Shown: piece by piece, positions 55,784 through 64,000 of the stretch
Position numbering within the stretch: position 1 is the stretch's first letter
Layout of the letters: every line of letters starts with the position of its first letter
NCBI GenBank assembly: GCA_000611775.1
Contig: KK106981.1
Span: forward strand, 5,974,312-6,038,311
Length of the DNA: 64,000 bases
Source of the DNA: Umbilicaria muhlenbergii
Lineage: Eukaryota; Ascomycota; Lecanoromycetes; Umbilicariales; Umbilicariaceae
Reading direction: 5' to 3'
The notes under the pieces: model-generated
What the model was told of the DNA's origin: nothing
Databases searched by the model: none
The model's input: only the letters and a program-made list of their open reading frames with translations
Position numbers and translations under genes: made by a program

Positions 55784-57067
55784 CGGCAAATATCCCCTGA
55801 GTACCCCCTTTTTTTTTTCTTTCCGGGGAGTACCCCTTTTTGACTGTATATCACAGGAGTACCCCCCCCTCTCAAGTGAAGTTATATCAAGGGTGTTACC
55901 CCCCTGAATTAAACTCTGCTGTCACTGCCGCTAGTCCCGCTTAAAGAAATAATATATCAGGGGAGTTCCCCCCTCATTGAATTAAACCCTGCAGTCACTG
56001 CCGCTAGTTCATGAAGTGTTTCCCTCAATTCTTTCATTTTCACTGAACTCATCTTTCTACTGTAAATCAAGCTTTCAGAATAATCTCAGTTGACAGTCAC
56101 AATGTCTCTCACAATTTTAAATGTCTCAATTGCTGTGAGAATCACATTTCCCTTCATGACTGAAGCCTGAATGATTGTAAATTAATGAGTTATTGATCAA
56201 CAGAAGTCCTATAAGTTCATAAAGTGTAAATCATGAGTATTAATTTGTAGAAAGAAGGATGAAGAGGATGTGACTTTTAAATCAAAATCAATGAAAAGAG
56301 AAAGATCAGAGAAGTCACTGTGATCATTCTTCAGCATCATACATGCCTGAAAAGCACTCATTATAGATTCAGAATCATCAATTCAGCAGCTTTCATTCTC
56401 AGTAATTCATTCATCAGTGCTCTCATTGCAGATGACTGAAATGTACACTTTAAGTAAATTCAAATTAATGAGAAAATGCATCATGAGAACAAAATCCCCT
56501 ATCTGACGTCCTGATGAGTGAGAGAAAGAGGTTGAAACATTCATTTTAAAGATGAAGCTCACTCTTTTCAATGAATCTCAGCCTTGCTTGCAGAAATGAG
56601 AAAAGCTGAAGCTCATACTGCAATAAAGACTGATGATGTTGACTGTTTTCTTCATTGTTGAGTGATTTCAAAGGCTACAAAGCAGGCGTTTTCTCATTGC
56701 TGAAACTTCATCATCATGGATGAAACTTTCATGAAGGCACATCACAAATTGATGCTCCTGACTGTTATCACTGTTGATGAAAATGATGAGATGCTATCAA
56801 TTGCATGATGCCTTGTACAGGTTAAAAATACCTTAAACTGAAACTGATTTCTTCATGAAATTCATTAACTGCAAGAACCGTTCTTCTAGCCTAATGAAAT
56901 ACAAAGGAATACTATAGCTGATGCAGTTTATGAGCGGGCCAATTTTTGGCTGTTAAACCGCACAGGCGTGTAATTTTTGGTGAGGAGGTACTCCCGTGAT
57001 ATACAGTCAAAAAGGGGTACTCCCCGGAAAGAAAAAAAAAAAGGGGGTACTCAGGGGATATTTGCCG
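55784..57067. mobile_element. Mutator-like inverted-repeat element, copy 2 (empty of retrotransposon), 1284 bp
   Basis: Ends CGGCAAATATCCCCTGAGTA and GGATATTTGCCG are perfect inverted matches and extend to about 85 bp (GTACCCCC, T-run, TTTCCGGGGAGTACCCC). Flanked by the 9-bp duplication ATGAGTAAG (55775-55783 and 57068-57076). Internally it matches copy 1 (42190-42544 plus 52179-53127) with only transitions, and at about 56112 it carries the unoccupied retrotransposon target. No transposase ORF. Confidence 0.92.
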
Positions 57068-57184
57068 ATGAGTAAGTGATGCAAACTCTGCATGCTATAT
57101 GGGGTCCTCGCCACCCCTAGCGGCAGCCTTACTAGGCTGCCTCAGCTGGAGTACTTGAGTCTAGGCGCACTATTCAACAGGGTG

Positions 57185-58369
57185 TCGTTTTACGAAGACT
57201 CAGGAATAAGGTACGCCTAACGGAGACCTAAGCCCTACAACATGCATAGCGTTGCCGCAGCGCTAGCGCCGATTTTACGATTCAATCCAACGACACTTGT
57301 GGATTTAGCCCCCGAATGGACCATCTGCAGGAAGTGGCTATGCTCCTCACTGAATGTACATGAAAAGATGCAAGGTACGATCGCCTATGAACCCATTTGA
57401 TTGGGCCTGTGCCCTCTTCGCACGCAAAGAGTTTGCCCATCTGTGCATGCTGTTTCTCTTTTCCATATGCTATTATGGCTTTGTCATAGACTTGCCATGC
57501 TTCAGGAGATTCTTCCACGTTATTGTCAGGTCTTTTTGTTGCGTATTGCATATCTCGAAATCTATTTCCACGAAAGCTTAGAGATAAGTTCAAACCGCAA
57601 GACCTGTACTCTATAAAGAGATAGCTAATAAGCGCGCGGAAACATGTTATTCAGGTTAGGTTAGGATGTGGTTCCACAACATCTTATATGTCGAGTTCAA
57701 CTAGCGGTAGTGGATTCGGCGCGATTCGGCGCAATTTCAAATAGGCGTCTGCGAGGCACAGCCAGATCAAACGCCTCTGAAAAGCGTCATACTGTATCCA
57801 AGCGCACCATTGATTGTAATCAATGCAGCACGAAGATTAAAGGGTGCCCCAGAGCCGTACGATGCTAAGAATGCTGAGCCGCAACAAAAAATCCTTTCGT
57901 TCTTCGAGACGCTTGTTCAAAGACAACAACATGCTTGCGCTCATCTGCCCGCACAGAATTATCTCAGCCATTATCACATCTCCTGGTATCTCAATATCTC
58001 TTAGATCATGTCTAAGTCGTGAAGTACTGTTAGGTTACCACCAGGTTTACCTAGTGTTCTCAGATGTACGAGGATTATGCTTCAATATTCGCATTTATCA
58101 CCCCATGAACTCGGACTAATCTAATACATCGAATCAGTGCTCACCAGATCTTCCACGGTGTACCCAATTCTCAAACCTTGTGGGAAATTAAAGCCGCGAT
58201 CATAGGAACGGTAATCACCAAATCCCATCGACCGTGCCGTGGTCAAGCAGATGCTATAACGGAGGAGGATTGGAACCCCCTTAATCAACAAGCAAGTAGC
58301 TCCTTTTTCCGGGTAATTCAAGCTCATATATGACTATGCTTTAGGTACGTGCTATTCATTGCCGTTGTA
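57185..58369. other. 1.2 kb with no firm gene
   Basis: Minus frame 57282-57593 and plus frame 57668-57868 are weak. A short piece near 57800-57940 (IVINAARRLKGAPEPYDAKN) may be a relic. The last part is the promoter of the glutaminase-like gene. Confidence 0.3.
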
Positions 58370-60508
58370 ATGGCTTGCAGGACTTTCATCTCCTTGTGTT
58401 TGTCTTTACTACTATATTCATTTGTCAGTTTTACTTACGCAGGCCCGAGCTTTACTCCAGTCCTCCCACCATCCTACCCTTTAGCAGTTCGAAACCCATA
58501 TCTATCAGGTACGCCACACTGCCTCTCCACTATTGGTATATGGTATACTAAATCGCCAGTAGCATGGATGTCAGGAAATCAAGTTGCAAATCTACCTACG
58601 GCCACACCGCAGTTCTGGACTTATAATCAGAATCTCACCCTGGGCATTCTGGCTCTAGTAGACGGCAACATATATATCCTCTTCGGCATTACTTCGAAGG
58701 TCTATGGAAGCCATGCTGCATCCGTCGTGAGTGCCGAGTACACAGCAACTCACACTCTATTTGTATTGGATGCGGGAAGTGCGACATTCACCCTCGATTT
58801 CTTTTCTCCGGTGTCTCCAAACAACTACATACGCCAGTCTCTACCTTTCAGCTACCTGACAATATCGGTTCGCGTCAGCGGCACCTCCAGCCCCAGAATT
58901 CAAGTGTACTGTGATATCGATGAGACATGGACCGGCCAGGCAAGCAGTACCGTATCCAATTTTACATCTTCGGCCGGTACAAGCATATTCCAACTCTCCG
59001 CCAAGGGGGCATCCACATACTCTGAGAAGAATGATATGGCACAGTGGGGCAAGGTTGTTCTCGCTGCGGCATCTTCAGACTCCACTATCATATCGTCACA
59101 GTCTGGGAGTCCGGATGCGGTCCGTAACAAGTTTGCTGCTAGCGGGTCCTTGAGTAACAACACGCCAGCATATGCTCCTGGTGATGTGGTAGCTATAACA
59201 CAGGATCTTGGTATGATCGCTACTGAGAAGTTTGTGACCTTTGCCATTGGCTACGAGCGAGAGGAAGCAATCAACTACCTTAGTAAAGCGAGGACTGGCT
59301 ATTACAGAGTGACATACCCTGACACAGTCTCAGCTGTCTCCTTCTTTCTCAGTGATTACACTGCGGCGAACAATGAGTCGCACTATATTGACACAACCCT
59401 CGAGACCAAGGCAGTGGCCGCTGGGGGAAACAACTACTCGGACATCATACTACTCTCCACCCGGCAAGTTTTTGGAGCGCTTGATTTGACCATACCAAAC
59501 GATTCATTCAATACCGGCGTTGTCATGATCTTTCTCAAGGAGATTTCAAGTGACGGGGACATGAACACGATGGACGTCATCTATCCAGCTTTTCCGCTTT
59601 TCTATGTGATGTGCCCTGAGTACATCCGATTGCTTCTTGAGCCCGTTGTGCAATATTTAGCGAGCGGTCGATGGAAGCAGCCCTGGGTGATTCATGACAT
59701 TGGAACCTATCCAAATGCCGTCGGTCACGATAACGAAGAGCAACAATTGGAAGAAACTGGAAACCTTCTTTTGCTCGTATGGGCTTACACCGTGGCTTCA
59801 GGCAACAACAGAACCTTCTTTTCCGAGCATGCCACCCTCTTCCAGTCCTATGCCGACTACCTGGAGAACAACACCCTCAACACCATCGCACAGGTCAACA
59901 CAGATGATGCAGAGCCAGCTATCGTAAACCAAACCAACCTAGCTATCAAAGCTTCCATCGCACTAAACGCATTCGGCGATCTCTCCGGCATATCAAATTA
60001 CAGCTCCAGAGGTAGAGACTATGCCAATATACTATATAACCTCGGGTATGCCACCGACATCAACAGAACACACTTTAAGGTGCAATATGACAATGAAACT
60101 GAGGCCAATGATGCCTCATACACCATGGCTTACAACCTTTTCCCGGACATCCTTTTCAAACTATCCACCTTTCCCGCCGCCGCCCGTGAGATGGCTTCGC
60201 ATCCCTACCCTTCCCCAACACCCCCAGCAGGCATGCCGCTAGACAGCCGTGTTACTTGGGGTAAGACGGATTGGATGATGTTTACAGCCGCGTTTTCAGA
60301 GGCATATGATAATGCAACGACTACAATGCTCATCAACGACGTGCATGCTCTCATGACCGACCCACGGAACGCCGTGCCTTTTAGCGATCGCTATTGGGTA
60401 GAGGGACCGCAAGCGGGAGTGTATGATGGGTTCAAGGCGAGACCGGTCGTTGGGGGTCATTTTGCGATAATGGCGTTGCAAGGGTTCAACTTGCTTGGAT
60501 TACACTAA
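58370..60508 (+). CDS. secreted glutaminase GtaA-like protein (DUF4965/DUF5127/DUF1793 type)
   Basis: Intronless; the frame opens at 58349 but the second ATG (58370) gives a textbook signal peptide, MACRTFISLCLSLLLYSFVS then FTYAGPSF, so about 712 residues. Family blocks: PSYPLAVRNPYLSGTPH near the N-terminus, MSGNQVANLPTATPQFWTYN, the central YREE-like GYEREEAINYL, then the C-terminal six-hairpin-like half with PWVIHDIGTYPNAVGHDNEE, EETGNLLLLVWAY, GYATDINRTHFKVQYDNE, SRVTWGKTDWMMFTAAF and DRYWVEG...ARPVVGGHFAIMAL. Several N-glycosylation sequons. Known family members are extracellular glutaminases of Aspergillus. Intact, unlike most nearby accessory genes. Confidence 0.92.
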   Translation: MACRTFISLCLSLLLYSFVSFTYAGPSFTPVLPPSYPLAVRNPYLSGTPHCLSTIGIWYTKSPVAWMSGNQVANLPTATPQFWTYNQNLTLGILALVDGNIYILFGITSKVYGSHAASVVSAEYTATHTLFVLDAGSATFTLDFFSPVSPNNYIRQSLPFSYLTISVRVSGTSSPRIQVYCDIDETWTGQASSTVSNFTSSAGTSIFQLSAKGASTYSEKNDMAQWGKVVLAAASSDSTIISSQSGSPDAVRNKFAASGSLSNNTPAYAPGDVVAITQDLGMIATEKFVTFAIGYEREEAINYLSKARTGYYRVTYPDTVSAVSFFLSDYTAANNESHYIDTTLETKAVAAGGNNYSDIILLSTRQVFGALDLTIPNDSFNTGVVMIFLKEISSDGDMNTMDVIYPAFPLFYVMCPEYIRLLLEPVVQYLASGRWKQPWVIHDIGTYPNAVGHDNEEQQLEETGNLLLLVWAYTVASGNNRTFFSEHATLFQSYADYLENNTLNTIAQVNTDDAEPAIVNQTNLAIKASIALNAFGDLSGISNYSSRGRDYANILYNLGYATDINRTHFKVQYDNETEANDASYTMAYNLFPDILFKLSTFPAAAREMASHPYPSPTPPAGMPLDSRVTWGKTDWMMFTAAFSEAYDNATTTMLINDVHALMTDPRNAVPFSDRYWVEGPQAGVYDGFKARPVVGGHFAIMALQGFNLLGLH

Positions 60509-62173
60509 CAAGGCGCTGTCTATTGAGCGCTTGTCTGGAGAGTATGTGATTGTGGACTAGGTTTTCCAGTGCCAGGATATCGGGGTTTACGGGACTTTAT
60601 ACAGGTGGGTATCCACCCATGCTGATTTCCTCGGTCGTTTTGTACAAGGTCCTATAATATTAGACAGCTTTCTTTTGGTTTGGGAGACTCCGCGGTGGTT
60701 GGGTTGGAAACTCCTTGGCATTAGCTCTAAAGGCTCTGTACTGCCCGCAACTGACGTTATCTTTTTTTCGACATCGAAAGGCCAGCCCTGGAGCTATGGA
60801 AGTCATTATTTGCAATGCCCCTACGGATTTTGTCTCTGTAGCCGATCCCTGAATCTTTATAATTAAGTAACGATACTAACACACATGTCCATAGTTAAGT
60901 CTGACCCATAGTGACTACCTTTGCGTCAACATAGATGTCATGAAATCTGAACAGAGAGAGGCATATTTACGCGGATTTTGTTGTGTCGCTGCAACCCTTG
61001 CCTTCCCTCCAGGTCCACGTCCGGCCTGAATGACAATAGCAACGTAATATACGAAGATTCATAGGCCAAATGCATACAGAAGTGTAGACCCAACTCTTTG
61101 CAACGCCTCTGGATGTTTGCCTGCACTTATCGCTGTGGCTGTATTCGAATATGTAGGAGAGATCGATGCCGCTTTTACAAGTATTATCCGCAGCTTAGCC
61201 TAGATCTGGCTTAGTCTAGCCCCTGCACGCTGCCCGGAGTTTTTAGCTTCGGCCGCGGAAAGCTTCGCTCCACGGCAGCTCAAACGCGTCAGTTTCAAGT
61301 AAAGGGATCCAAGCAGCGCCCAGCAAGAACTCAAGTAACCCTAACCGATTGCAATTCCTGGAAACCTTATGACTGTGGATTGCAGCGCTCAACAGCTTCT
61401 AGATATTGAGGACTTCGAATCCTTAAGGCTTGAGGTCGGTACTTTGTTATGTATGGGCTCCCCATGTTTCAACGGCCACTTAATTTGACCTCACGCCTGG
61501 CTTTCACCTTCGCCTGTGTCTTCTGGTTGCCTCTGATCGTGGGGAGACAAAGATAGCGGCATGTCTCTCATGGTCATCCCGGAGGAGGAAGCGGCGTGAT
61601 TCATGAAGCTTGAGCAGAAGCATGGCTCCTCACGGTCTCACGCCACCACAGTATGCCGTCACTTGTATCGCCGCATAACATTCTCGAAACCTCTTATCTA
61701 TCTTTCCCCGCTGACATTACCACTCGCTGATGTCCACGGTGCATTGTGAGGGTTCTCAAGAGCTCGCTTTCGTTTACCACTTTCGGCGCCTAACTTTCAA
61801 CCCCTTTTGACGTACCGAATACATCATCGCGTATCACATCTTGAGAACGTGATTTTCCCCATGAAGCTCACCCATACTCCGCCACAATGGGAGTTACGTC
61901 AAAGCTTATCCTTTCATTGTCACGTACAGATTCGGTCCTGCTGCGAGAGACCGGATGTTTCATACAGTCGTTAAGTATATGCGATTTTGCGTGCGATGCT
62001 GATTAGCTCTTGAAATGCATGCGGTCACAGTTACATCGCACTTTTTCTCTCAACATGTGCTTCGCGATATGAGTATATATTTGCCTTGAGGCAGCCGGTA
62101 TGGCAGAGAAGAAGCAATTCTCTGTATCAAATATCATCCACACTTCCCATTGCCCCAAACCTCAAACCCTCAC
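60509..62173. other. 1.7 kb intergenic, no gene seen
   Basis: Short frames only; 62040-62173 should hold the promoter and leader of the secreted-protein gene, including a possible TATATTT at about 62075. Confidence 0.4.
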
Positions 62174-62520
62174 CATGCATCTATCTCTCTCCTCATCCAT
62201 CGCAGTCCTAATCTCATTCACAGCGCTAACCCTAGCAGTGCCTGTGACCAACGACGACACCTCCCCATCGGCTCTATTCCCACGAACCGACTTCTGCTAT
62301 AACGCCCCCAAAACCAAAGCCGGAACGTAAGCACCTTCCCCCCCCACCATCCTCCCCCCAAACCTCGCCCCTCCTTCCATCCCCTCCTCTTTCTAACCCC
62401 CCTCCCCCCCACCAGCCACCTTCCCGCACGTTCCCTCTCCCCCGCTCATGCAGTGCCTCTGCTTTGCTGTGCTGGCCTTGATCGCTGTAAACAGCTGCAA
62501 GACTTGACATTGTCCTGAGA
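62174..62520 (+). pseudogene. small secreted protein gene, interrupted by the tandem array
   Basis: Exon 1 (62174-62326) encodes a signal peptide, MHLSLSSSIAVLISFTALTL then AVPVTNDD, a short propeptide ending in a dibasic-like PR and FCYNAPKTKAGT. An intron with donor GTAAGC (62327) and acceptor CACCAG (about 62415) leads to exon 2, which reads HLPARSLSPAHA and then enters the 126-bp array, ending at a TGA near 62519. The array sequence is on the wrong strand for this gene, so its original 3' part is missing or displaced. Likely effector-type protein remnant; the original product is unknown. Confidence 0.55.
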
Positions 62521-64000
62521 GTATCAGGGTGCTCAGACCCTAGCTGCCTTTCTTGATTTTTAAGCACTTGCTCATGCAGTGCCTCTGCTTTGCTGTGCTG
62601 GCCTTGATCGCTGTAAACAGCTGCAAGACTTGACATTGTCCTGAGAGTATCAGGGTGCTCAGACCCTAGCTGCCTTTCTTGATTTTTAAGCACTTGCTCA
62701 TGCAGTGCCTCTGCTTTGCTGTGCTGGCCTTGATCGCTGTAAACAGCTGCAAGACTTGACATTGTCCTGAGAGTATCAGGGTGCTCAGACCCTAGCTGCC
62801 TTTCTTGATTTTTAAGCACTTGCTCATGCAGTGCCTCTGCTTTGCTGTGCTGGCCTTGATCGCTGTAAACAGCTGCAAGACTTGACATTGTCCTGAGAGT
62901 ATCAGGGTGCTCAGACCCTAGCTGCCTTTCTTGATTTTTAAGCACTTGCTCATGCAGTGCCTCTGCTTTGCTGTGCTGGCCTTGATCGCTGTAAACAGCT
63001 GCAAGACTTGACATTGTCCTGAGAGTATCAGGGTGCTCAGACCCTAGCTGCCTTTCTTGATTTTTAAGCACTTGCTCATGCAGTGCCTCTGCTTTGCTGT
63101 GCTGGCCTTGATCGCTGTAAACAGCTGCAAGACTTGACATTGTCCTGAGAGTATCAGGGTGCTCAGACCCTAGCTGCCTTTCTTGATTTTTAAGCACTTG
63201 CTCATGCAGTGCCTCTGCTTTGCTGTGCTGGCCTTGATCGCTGTAAACAGCTGCAAGACTTGACATTGTCCTGAGAGTATCAGGGTGCTCAGACCCTAGC
63301 TGCCTTTCTTGATTTTTAAGCACTTGCTCATGCAGTGCCTCTGCTTTGCTGTGCTGGCCTTGATCGCTGTAAACAGCTGCAAGACTTGACATTGTCCTGA
63401 GAGTATCAGGGTGCTCAGACCCTAGCTGCCTTTCTTGATTTTTAAGCACTTGCTCATGCAGTGCCTCTGCTTTGCTGTGCTGGCCTTGATCGCTGTAAAC
63501 AGCTGCAAGACTTGACATTGTCCTGAGAGTATCAGGGTGCTCAGACCCTAGCTGCCTTTCTTGATTTTTAAGCACTTGCTCATGCAGTGCCTCTGCTTTG
63601 CTGTGCTGGCCTTGATCGCTGTAAACAGCTGCAAGACTTGACATTGTCCTGAGAGTATCAGGGTGCTCAGACCCTAGCTGCCTTTCTTGATTTTTAAGCA
63701 CTTGCTCATGCAGTGCCTCTGCTTTGCTGTGCTGGCCTTGATCGCTGTAAACAGCTGCAAGACTTGACATTGTCCTGAGAGTATCAGGGTGCTCAGACCC
63801 TAGCTGCCTTTCTTGATTTTTAAGCACTTGCTCATGCAGTGCCTCTGCTTTGCTGTGCTGGCCTTGATCGCTGTAAACAGCTGCAAGACTTGACATTGTC
63901 CTGAGAGTATCAGGGTGCTCAGACCCTAGCTGCCTTTCTTGATTTTTAAGCACTTGCTCATGCAGTGCCTCTGCTTTGCTGTGCTGGCCTTGATCGCTGT
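62444..64000 (-). CDS. tetratricopeptide-repeat array of an NLR-type protein (partial, C-terminal part)
   Basis: On the minus strand, at least 12.4 consecutive copies of a 126-bp unit encode a 42-residue TPR of the kinesin-light-chain/TPR_10-12 type (NQERQLGSEHPDTLRTMSSL, AAVYSDQGQHSKAEALHEQV, LK). Such arrays form the sensor half of fungal NB-ARC or NACHT NLR-like proteins; the effector and NTPase domains would lie beyond 64000. All visible units are identical. The frame leaves the array at 62444 and runs on through unrelated Gly/Arg-rich sequence to 62274, so the true C-terminus is probably not preserved here. Confidence 0.85.
62444..64000. repeat. 126-bp tandem repeat, >=12.4 identical copies
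   Basis: GCTCATGCAGTGCCTCTGCT begins units at 62444, 62570, 62696 and every 126 bp to the window end. No difference between units was seen by eye. Confidence 0.97.

Larger units (their letters stand above)
53169..57179. mobile_element. non-coding LTR element (TRIM/LARD-like) fossil
   Basis: Two 183-bp LTRs, beginning TAATAGATATGC and ending CTATTCAACA: left 53169-53351, right 55704-55783 continuing at 57077-57179 after the inserted inverted-repeat element. Flanked by a 5-bp duplication GGGTG (53164-53168 and 57180-57184). The LTRs differ at only about six sites, all transitions. The 2.35-kb interior has no gag or pol and consists largely of tandem repeats, so it depended on another element for movement. 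Confidence 0.85.
41957..57200. mobile_element. fold-back element, the outermost host of the nested stack
   Basis: The left arm 41957-42000 (AAAATGACACCCCTATTTTC, then ATACATTGACATCCCC) is the inverted copy of GGGGGTGTCAATGTATGAAA (53143-53162), CAGGGGTG (to 53168) and, beyond the inserted LTR element, GGGTGTCGTTTTACGAAGAC (57180-57199). Removing the inserts leaves about 250 bp of this element. No coding capacity. Confidence 0.55.

Noticed and set aside
42083-57200. Polinton/Maverick-like giant element bounded by inverted repeats
   Set aside because: The 11-kb distance between the inverted ends is explained by an LTR retrotransposon inserted in a 1.3-kb element; no DNA polymerase B, capsid or packaging ATPase is present.
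62444-64000. CRISPR-like array
   Set aside because: The 126-bp units abut without spacers, encode TPR repeats, and the genome is eukaryotic.

Overview
The window is nuclear DNA of a filamentous ascomycete (Pezizomycotina). Genes carry 45-95 bp spliceosomal introns with GTRWGN donors and CTRAC-type branch sites, a dispersed single 5S rRNA gene is present, and the recognisable genes are fungal orthologues: SepB/Mcl1/Ctf4, Yhm2, mitochondrial citrate synthase, Seb1/Nrd1 and a GtaA-like glutaminase. I cannot name the species.

Layout. 1-25.4 kb is the gene-dense, conserved part: the 3' end of a Ctf4/SepB replisome gene (1-2034), a degenerate coding locus (2.5-3.7 kb), a membrane-anchor exon (4.0-4.3 kb), a DUF829/PaxU-like hydrolase (minus), a conserved two-exon protein, a protein kinase-ankyrin fusion (8357-10570), an F-box-like ORF with an in-frame stop, the mitochondrial citrate carrier YHM2 (six exons, minus), citrate synthase (nine exons, minus), the Pol II termination factor SEB1/NRD1 (eight exons, plus) and an unrecognised 230-residue protein. 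The citrate-producing enzyme and the inner-membrane carrier that exchanges citrate for 2-oxoglutarate lie side by side on the same strand.

25.5-41 kb is accessory: a 5S rRNA gene, a retropepsin-domain gene relic, a decayed DUF6594 gene, an intact 789-codon orphan ORF, two non-autonomous inverted-repeat elements, a 477-residue membrane protein and a decayed short-chain dehydrogenase.

41.5-57.2 kb is a stack of mobile elements that can be resolved by target-site duplications. A fold-back element holds (a) a Mutator-like inverted-repeat element, which holds a Ty3/gypsy-type LTR retrotransposon, which holds a hAT-like element filled by a 13-bp minisatellite, and (b) a second, non-coding LTR element whose right LTR holds a second copy of the Mutator-like element. 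The second copy supplies the empty site for the retrotransposon insertion. The two LTRs of the retrotransposon differ only by C/G-to-T/A transitions in an unusual trinucleotide context that spares CpA, unlike classical RIP.

57.2-64 kb holds an intact secreted glutaminase-like gene and the first exon of a small secreted protein gene, which runs within its intron/second exon into a perfectly homogeneous 126-bp tandem array encoding NLR-type tetratricopeptide repeats on the opposite strand, continuing beyond the window.
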